Assembly (NCBI GenBank): GCA_013288805.1
Contig: JABDBE010000007.1
Location: 1-64,000 of the forward strand
Reading direction: 5' to 3'
DNA: 64,000 nucleotides
From: Acidobacteriota bacterium
Lineage (GTDB): Bacteria > Acidobacteriota > Terriglobia > Terriglobales > Acidobacteriaceae
The notes under the pieces: model-generated
The model's input: only the letters and a program-made list of their open reading frames with translations
What the model was told of the DNA's origin: nothing
The model's database searches: none
Shown here: one piece after another, positions 57,884 to 64,000 of the stretch
Layout: each line of letters starts with the position of its first letter
How positions within the stretch are numbered: position 1 is the stretch's first letter
Translations under genes and position numbers: made by a program

Positions 57884-59281
57884 ATGCCATTCGGACGTGT
57901 AGTTTCAGCTTTCCAGTCGCCCAAGACAGCGAATCACAAGATATTCAGAGCTGCCGTGATCGTCGCGGCATTCTCGCTGGTGGTCAAGGTGGCGGCCACC
58001 TTTCGAGAGGCGACCACCGCACGCGCATTCGGGCGGGGAGATGCGATCGATGCCTTCATTCTTGCTTACCTCGTACCGTCATACTTTGTCGCGATTCTGG
58101 CTGGTTCGCTGAATCAAGCTCTCGTACCGACGTACGTTCAGGTGCGCGACAGCAAAGGCCAGAAAGCAGCGGATCGGTTGTTCACGAGCGCTCTTTCGCA
58201 CAGCACAGTGCTGCTGAGTTCTGTGTGTCTCGCGCTTGCAGTTCTGGGGCGACTTATTCTCCCCCACCTGGCTTCGGGTTTCAGCGCCCAAAAGCTGGAG
58301 TTGACCCTTCATTTGTATTACGCCATTCTCCCCGTCGTAGTTCTCGGAGGCGTAAGCGCAAATTGTTCATCGGTGTTGAATGCCGAAGGGCGATTCGCCT
58401 TCGCGGCATTCACTCCGATTCTTTCTCCGATCATCATGACCGCCGGAGTATTATTTCTCGCTCCTTGGTTCGGACCATGGGTATTGGCATGCGGAATAGT
58501 CTCCGGAGCCTTCTTGGAGTGCTCTCTATTAATTTTCTCATTGAAGGCGTACAACATTCATTTAACGCTGGAGGATCCCGGCACGGAGACCGGAATCGCC
58601 GAGGTTCGAAAGCAATATTTCCCTCTAATCGCTGCCGGCGTTCTCGGAAGCAGCGCAATGGTTATCGATCAAGCTATGGCTGCAATGCTGTCGCCGGGCA
58701 GTGTTGCCGCGCTCAACTATGGAAACAAGATCATCAGCGTCGTGCTGAATCTGATGTCCATTTCACTAACAACTGCAGCCATCCCCTATCTTTCAGAGAT
58801 GGCAGCCGCGGAGAACTGGAGTGGCTGTCGCCGAACCTTGAACACGTATTCGAGGTTGCTGCTGGGGCTGTCGGTTCCGCTTACTCTGATTCTGATCCTG
58901 GGCTCGCGGCTGATTGTGCGAGTGTTGTTGCAGCGTGGGGCTTTCACCGCTGCCGATGCTGCCGTGGTGGCGCACGTTCAAGCCATGTATGCGCTGCAGA
59001 TGCCGTTTTTTGCCGTGAATATTCTCATCGTCCGTGTGCTGACGGCGATGAAACGCAATGACATCATTATGTACAGCGCTGCGCTGAATCTAGTGCTGGA
59101 CGTGATCCTGAATATCATCTGCATGCGGTTCTTTGGGGTGGCGGGCATCGCACTTTCGACTTCGCTGTTCTACGCTGCTTCCTTTTTCGTCCTGGGAACG
59201 GCTGTGCACGTTCTGTTGCAACGCGCAGAGAAGAGTCCAACAAATTTGTCTCCTGCGGTTGTCTTGGGATCAGTATCGTAG
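57884..59281 (+). CDS. MurJ/MVF-family lipid-linked flippase
   Basis: 'ATFREATTARAFGRGDAIDAFILAYLVPSYFVAILAGSLNQALVPTYVQVRDSKGQKAADRLF...' MurJ-like. Confidence 0.9.
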   Translation: MPFGRVVSAFQSPKTANHKIFRAAVIVAAFSLVVKVAATFREATTARAFGRGDAIDAFILAYLVPSYFVAILAGSLNQALVPTYVQVRDSKGQKAADRLFTSALSHSTVLLSSVCLALAVLGRLILPHLASGFSAQKLELTLHLYYAILPVVVLGGVSANCSSVLNAEGRFAFAAFTPILSPIIMTAGVLFLAPWFGPWVLACGIVSGAFLECSLLIFSLKAYNIHLTLEDPGTETGIAEVRKQYFPLIAAGVLGSSAMVIDQAMAAMLSPGSVAALNYGNKIISVVLNLMSISLTTAAIPYLSEMAAAENWSGCRRTLNTYSRLLLGLSVPLTLILILGSRLIVRVLLQRGAFTAADAAVVAHVQAMYALQMPFFAVNILIVRVLTAMKRNDIIMYSAALNLVLDVILNIICMRFFGVAGIALSTSLFYAASFFVLGTAVHVLLQRAEKSPTNLSPAVVLGSVS

Positions 59282-59364
59282 TCACTTCCCTGTTAGCTAC
59301 TGGGCTTTTAACCTACGCAGACGCATGGCTTCGCGCATCTGCCGGGTAAGAAAGAAATCGCTCT

Positions 59365-61332
59365 ATGTGCGGAATAGCGGGATATTGGTCGCCAGAGCGC
59401 CGCCAGGCAAGGTCGGCAGCGGATATGCGGGAAATCGTGCGCCGTATGACTGCGACCATCCGCCATCGCGGCCCGGATGACGAAGGGCAGCACATCGATC
59501 CAGAAGTAGGCCTAGCACTTGGCCATCGTCGGCTCGCAATTCTCGATTTATCGCCGGAAGGACACCAACCCATGGTCTCCCGTAGTGGCAGGTATTGGAT
59601 GGTGTTTAACGGAGAGGTGTTCAATTTTGTGCAACTTCGCGCTGAGTTGGCGCATTCCGATTGGCGGGGGAGATCCGACACGGAAGTGATGTTAGCCGCC
59701 ATCGAGAGGTGGGGCCTGCGCGAAGCTGTGCGGAGATTCATCGGAATGTTTGCCTTTGCGCTTTGGGACAGCTTCGCAAGAAAGCTGTACCTGGTGCGGG
59801 ACAGACTCGGCATTAAACCGCTGTACTACGGCTGGGCGAATGGCACGTTTCTGTTCGCATCCGAATTGAAGGCCCTGCGCGCGCATCCCGAGTTTAAGGC
59901 AGTTATCGACCGCGACAGTCTCGCCTCATACCTGTGCCACAACCATGTCCCGGGGCCTCGAAGCATTTATGTGGGCGTTCGCAAACTGATGCCGGCTACG
60001 ATTGTTACCGCCAGTTCGGGAAATCCCCAGGATTCCTCGCTCGAGAGCTATTGGTCAGCCTGCAATTACCCGCGAAGTACTGATCTTCCGCTTGTCGCTA
60101 CGACGGATGAGGAGGTCATCTCGCAATTAGATGAACTATTGCGGGATGCGGTGCGGCTTCGCATGGTTTCCGATGTTCCGATCGGCTCCTTTCTGTCGGG
60201 AGGCATCGATTCAACCACGGTAGTGGCCCTGATGCAATCCATGAACCACTGTTCAGTCAGGACCTTCAGTATCGGTTTCAGTGAAGGGCGATACGACGAG
60301 AGTAAGCATGCACGAGGTATTGCGAAGTTTCTCGGAACCGATCATGTGGAGCAGCACATATCGCCGAGCGATGCTCTCAACCTGATTCCACAATTGCCAG
60401 CTATCTACGACGAGCCGTTTGCCGACTCTTCTCAGATTCCGACTACCCTCGTTAGCATGCTTGCGCGACGTTCTGTCACGGTCGCTCTTTCCGGCGACGG
60501 TGGCGACGAGCTTTTCTGCGGCTATCAGTCTTATCCAAAGCTCAACGATATCTGGATTCGCAGAAACCGGATTCCGCCGCCTTTGCGAAGTCTCTTCGCT
60601 TCCTTCGCGCGCTTGGGAACCTCACTGCTCAAAACGCGTGCGTTCTCTCACTTTGGTTTGGGGAAGCGTCCGCACGAAGCGGCGGTGCAGCACTTGGCCC
60701 GCATTCAGGCGGTGCTCGAAGCACAAGATATTCGGCAATTCAAGCGCGTCTTCCAGTCCTATTATTTCAATTCGTTTGCCATCATGATCGGCTTCCAAGA
60801 TGATGTGGATTCGCTCCCGAGGAACGGCAATCGGCACGAAGATCTTACGGACCTGATGTTAGACGACATTGAGGGATATCTTCCCGGGGACATTTTGACC
60901 AAACTGGACCGGGCCAGCATGGCCGTTGGGTTGGAAGCGCGCGTGCCCCTGCTCGATCATCGGGTGGTCGAGTTCGCTTTGAAATTACCCGTGCGCTATA
61001 AAGTGCGTGATGGGCAGACCAAATGGCTGCTGCGCCAGGTCCTGTACAAATACGTTCCGAAGCACTTAGTGGAGCGGCCTAAACAGGGATTCGCGGTTCC
61101 GATGGCTGCCTGGTTGAAGGGGCCGTTGCGCGAATGGGCCGAGGAACTCCTTAGCGAGTCGCGATTGTCAAACCAGGGAATCTTCGATGCCAGCGTAGTC
61201 CGGCGTCTCTGGCATGAGCACTTGCACGGGCAGTGGGACTGGAGCGTCCAGTTGTGGGGATTGCTGGTATTTCAGCAATGGATCACGGCGGGGCCGGGCG
61301 TACCCATCGCGCGAGGGGCGGCATGCGCATAA
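59365..61332 (+). CDS. Asparagine synthase (glutamine-hydrolysing), EPS-associated
   Basis: 'MCGIAGYWSPE...IRHRGPDDEGQH...GLALGHRRLAILDLSPEGHQPM...SDVPIGSFLSGGIDSTTVVAL'. Confidence 0.96.
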   Translation: MCGIAGYWSPERRQARSAADMREIVRRMTATIRHRGPDDEGQHIDPEVGLALGHRRLAILDLSPEGHQPMVSRSGRYWMVFNGEVFNFVQLRAELAHSDWRGRSDTEVMLAAIERWGLREAVRRFIGMFAFALWDSFARKLYLVRDRLGIKPLYYGWANGTFLFASELKALRAHPEFKAVIDRDSLASYLCHNHVPGPRSIYVGVRKLMPATIVTASSGNPQDSSLESYWSACNYPRSTDLPLVATTDEEVISQLDELLRDAVRLRMVSDVPIGSFLSGGIDSTTVVALMQSMNHCSVRTFSIGFSEGRYDESKHARGIAKFLGTDHVEQHISPSDALNLIPQLPAIYDEPFADSSQIPTTLVSMLARRSVTVALSGDGGDELFCGYQSYPKLNDIWIRRNRIPPPLRSLFASFARLGTSLLKTRAFSHFGLGKRPHEAAVQHLARIQAVLEAQDIRQFKRVFQSYYFNSFAIMIGFQDDVDSLPRNGNRHEDLTDLMLDDIEGYLPGDILTKLDRASMAVGLEARVPLLDHRVVEFALKLPVRYKVRDGQTKWLLRQVLYKYVPKHLVERPKQGFAVPMAAWLKGPLREWAEELLSESRLSNQGIFDASVVRRLWHEHLHGQWDWSVQLWGLLVFQQWITAGPGVPIARGAACA

Positions 61333-62456
61333 CTTTCGTCAACTGCGGGCTCGGTTGCGGCGGAGCCGAACGAACCATTTCCTTTCTGGCCAACACCTGG
61401 AGCGAACTCGGCCATCAGGTCACAATCGTTACGCTTAGTGCGGATTTACCATTCTTTCGTCTGGGTGAGGACGTTCGGCATGTCCCGCTGGAATTGCAAT
61501 CTAGTTCCAGAAGCGTGGTTGAAGCCACTATGGCGAATCTGGGCCGGGTCTTCAGACTTCGCTCCGCCATTCGCAAGACCCAGCCCGACGTCATCGTAAG
61601 CTTCACGGTTCACACAAACATTCGCGTGCTACTGGCCACGATTGGTTTGGGAGCCCCTCGCATCATTTGTGAACGGACCGATCCGCAGGTGCTGCATGTA
61701 GGACCATTCTGGAGTTTGCTGCGTCGCCTGACTTATCGGAACGCCGAGGCCGTGCAATGCTTAACCGATAATGTGGCGGAGTGGGTGCAGCCTCTGGTTA
61801 CAGGGATTGTGACAGTCATCCCGAACCTGGTTTCGGTGAGCACGACGTCGACGCGGAGTTCAACTGAGCTACCGGGCAAATATCGGGTGGTGGCAATGGG
61901 ACGTCTTCATCCGGTCAAAGGATTTGAGTCTCTGTTCCGCGCATTCGCAGGCCTCAGTTCGCGGTTTCCGCAGTGGTCTCTCATCCTGATTGGAGAAGGC
62001 GAGGAACGCGCTCCTCTAGAACAGCTAAGGGAGGAATTGGGATTGCATGACCGAATTCACCTGCTGGGCACGCTGGAAGATCCGACCTCGGTTTTGCGCA
62101 ATTGCCACCTGTTTGTATTGTCCTCTTCGCGAGAGGGTTTTCCCGGCGCGCTCTGTGAAGCGATGGCCTGTGGATTACCGGTCATCAGTTTCGATTGTCC
62201 CTCCGGCCCGCGATTCATCGTTCGCGACGGCGTGGATGGACTCCTGGTAAATTCCGGAGACCTGGAAGGCCTGACCTCCGCGATGGAAGCGCTCATGAGC
62301 AACCACGAACTGCGCGCGCGTATGGCTGCCCGTGGTCCGGAAATAGTCGAACGTTTCGGACTACAGAGTTTCATGGATAAGTGGAATTCGTTGCTAGGCG
62401 AAGTCGCCCCGCGGCCCTCTACAGAAAAACTCACAGGACAAGCGTGGAGATGCTAA
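61323..62456 (+). CDS. Glycosyltransferase family 4
   Basis: 'MRITFVNCGLGCGGAERTISFLANTWSELGHQVTIVTL...GRLHPVKGFESLFRAFAGLS...FVLSSSREGFPGALCEAMACGLPVISFDCPSGP'. Confidence 0.95.
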   Translation: MRITFVNCGLGCGGAERTISFLANTWSELGHQVTIVTLSADLPFFRLGEDVRHVPLELQSSSRSVVEATMANLGRVFRLRSAIRKTQPDVIVSFTVHTNIRVLLATIGLGAPRIICERTDPQVLHVGPFWSLLRRLTYRNAEAVQCLTDNVAEWVQPLVTGIVTVIPNLVSVSTTSTRSSTELPGKYRVVAMGRLHPVKGFESLFRAFAGLSSRFPQWSLILIGEGEERAPLEQLREELGLHDRIHLLGTLEDPTSVLRNCHLFVLSSSREGFPGALCEAMACGLPVISFDCPSGPRFIVRDGVDGLLVNSGDLEGLTSAMEALMSNHELRARMAARGPEIVERFGLQSFMDKWNSLLGEVAPRPSTEKLTGQAWRC

Positions 62457-63211
62457 CGACAAAAGGGCCAGTGCGGATCGCAGAGATTTGGTTCGACGAT
62501 GATTTGCGAACCGCCGGGGCTGACATCGTGCGTTTCCGCAACCGGAGCACGCCTGTAGAAGAGGGTCGCTGCCTGGAATGGCACACGCTGATCGTGGATC
62601 TGACGCAGGAAGCCGCTGTGATCGAAACCGAGATCAAATCCGACACGCGTTATGCGATTCGCCGTGCTGCGGCAAAGGATGAACTCACATACAACTATCA
62701 CGATCAGCCCGGCGATGATGCGATGGAATCTTTCCTGGGTTTCTACAACGAATTTGCCCGCGCAACCGGGCTGCCTGCCGTCAAACTTGCACATCTGGGG
62801 TTAATGCGGGACACCAGGAAACTCATTCTAACCAACGTAAAAACAGCCGATGGCGAAGACCTGGTTTGGCATTCATATCTTTGCGGCAGCAACCAGGTTC
62901 GCTTGCTGCATTCGGCTTCGTTGTTTCGAACCGTCGACAACAGTAAGTATCGGCAACGGGTCGGCCGGGCAAATCGTTATCATCACTGGCGCGACTTCCT
63001 GAAGCTCAAGGAAGCCGGTTTCCGAACCTATGATTTCGGTGGCTGGTACGCTGGTTCCGACGATCCTGACAAAGTCCGGATTAATCGGTTCAAAGAAGAA
63101 TTCGGTGGAACCGTTGTGCCCACTTACTACGGGGAAGTTGCGCTGACCATGCTGGGGAAAGCGGCTCTGAAGCTAAAACGTGCCTGGGATAAGGGTGTTT
63201 CTCATGGCTGA
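62450..63211 (+). CDS. FemAB/GNAT-like acyltransferase (uncharacterised)
   Basis: 'IKSDTRYAIRRAAAKDELTYNYHDQPGDDAMESFLGFYNEFARATGLPAVKLAHLGLMRDTRKLILTNVKTADGEDLVWHSYLC...FRTYDFGGWY'; start overlaps the previous stop. Confidence 0.65.
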   Translation: MLTTKGPVRIAEIWFDDDLRTAGADIVRFRNRSTPVEEGRCLEWHTLIVDLTQEAAVIETEIKSDTRYAIRRAAAKDELTYNYHDQPGDDAMESFLGFYNEFARATGLPAVKLAHLGLMRDTRKLILTNVKTADGEDLVWHSYLCGSNQVRLLHSASLFRTVDNSKYRQRVGRANRYHHWRDFLKLKEAGFRTYDFGGWYAGSDDPDKVRINRFKEEFGGTVVPTYYGEVALTMLGKAALKLKRAWDKGVSHG

Positions 63212-63977
63212 GTACCTGCTCCGTTTCGACGATTTTTGCCCGACGATGAATCATGAGAAATGGACGAAGCTGGCAGACTTGCTCGACCATTACAGCATTA
63301 AGCCGATCGTCGCGGTCGTGCCCGACAACCAGGATTCCTCTCTGAGAGTTGCTCCTGAAGATCCTTCATTCTGGAATCGCATGAACCGGTTGCAAGCAAA
63401 TGGATATGTGATCGCTCTCCACGGCTATCAGCATGTTTGTAACGTTCGCGGTCACAGCATGGTTCCTTTGCACCGCCTGACTGAGTTTGCCGGTGCTTCC
63501 GAACTCGAGCAACGCTACAAGATTGAGTCAGGAATACACATTCTGCAGTCTCACGGTCTAACTCCGCAAATCTGGGTTGCTCCTCGGCACGGATTCGACC
63601 ACACGACCATCAAGGTGCTTGGACAACTCGGCATCACTACGATCTCTGATGGCTTTGCGCGTTACCCGTTTCGCCTTGATGGCGCGCTGTGGGTTCCGCA
63701 ACAGCTCTGGGATGTCAGAGAGATGGCAGAGGGCGTTTGGACCGTTTGCTGCCATCCGAATACGCTGGCAGAGCGGTCGTTCGATCACCTCCGAGCTTTC
63801 CTTCAGGCACACCACAGCCAATTCACCACGGTGGAAGAAGTACGACAGCGCTGGTCAAATCGACGGCGCAGTCTGGGGGATCGTATTTTCGATTCATTCT
63901 GGCGCAAGCGGATTGTGGTTCGCGACCTGCTGTACCGCGTCAGGCAGCAGAATCTCGCTTGGGCGGCAGGAGCGTGA
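63204..63977 (+). CDS. Polysaccharide-deacetylase-like protein (DUF2334-type)
   Basis: 'EYLLRFDDFCPTMNHEKWTKLADLLDHYSIKPIVAVVPDNQ...GYVIALHGYQH...PQIWVAPRHGFDHTTIKVLGQLGITTISDG'. Confidence 0.85.
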   Translation: MAEYLLRFDDFCPTMNHEKWTKLADLLDHYSIKPIVAVVPDNQDSSLRVAPEDPSFWNRMNRLQANGYVIALHGYQHVCNVRGHSMVPLHRLTEFAGASELEQRYKIESGIHILQSHGLTPQIWVAPRHGFDHTTIKVLGQLGITTISDGFARYPFRLDGALWVPQQLWDVREMAEGVWTVCCHPNTLAERSFDHLRAFLQAHHSQFTTVEEVRQRWSNRRRSLGDRIFDSFWRKRIVVRDLLYRVRQQNLAWAAGA

Positions 63978-64000
63978 GCGTGGCCGCTCGAATCAAAATT

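Noticed and set aside
58225-59061. 278-aa + strand ORF in an alternative frame of the MurJ-like gene
   Set aside because: Ser/Arg-rich out-of-frame translation of a well-supported flippase gene.
1-64000. CRISPR array, prophage, integron, IS element or toxin-antitoxin/defence system
   Set aside because: No regularly spaced repeats, transposase, integrase, phage structural genes or defence signature proteins recognised among the ORFs.

Overview
This 64 kb window is chromosomal and gene-dense, most likely from an Acidobacteriota (Terriglobia-like) genome; the taxon is inferred from gene content only. I recognised no transposase, integrase, prophage module, CRISPR array or rRNA. From left to right it contains: (1) a minus-strand exopolysaccharide (EPS) block of two response-regulator-like genes, a NusG/UpxY-type antiterminator and a 1214-aa SLBB export protein, which runs into an apparently truncated PAP2-Wzi fusion; (2) an HpnI-like glycosyltransferase, a frameshifted GT39/ArnT-like gene, tRNA-Leu(UAA), a decayed DUF4440/SnoaL-like pseudogene, RidA, PhzF, a receiver-PilZ protein, a 75-aa orphan gene with its own promoter, structured leader and terminator, a DUF4126 protein and RibBA; (3) a tandem-repeat secreted protein, a MerR regulator and ThiS; (4) a complex I operon, nuoA-C-D-E-F-G-H-J-K-L-M-N, in which nuoB and nuoI are absent from their usual places; (5) an ABC transporter pair, an orphan Flp pilin of 55 aa that is missing from the supplied ORF track, and an NtrC-type regulator; (6) a phospholipase C-like phosphoesterase and a multicopper oxidase; (7) a second EPS/capsule locus (~46.9-64 kb) headed by a second NusG/UpxY paralogue, with a BY-kinase, Wza, a GT4-phosphoglycosyltransferase fusion, PglD- and DegT-like enzymes, an O-antigen ligase/polymerase, a beta-helix protein, a MurJ-type flippase, AsnB, GT4, a FemAB/GNAT-like protein and a deacetylase. 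All family assignments come from reading motifs by eye; no database search was run.
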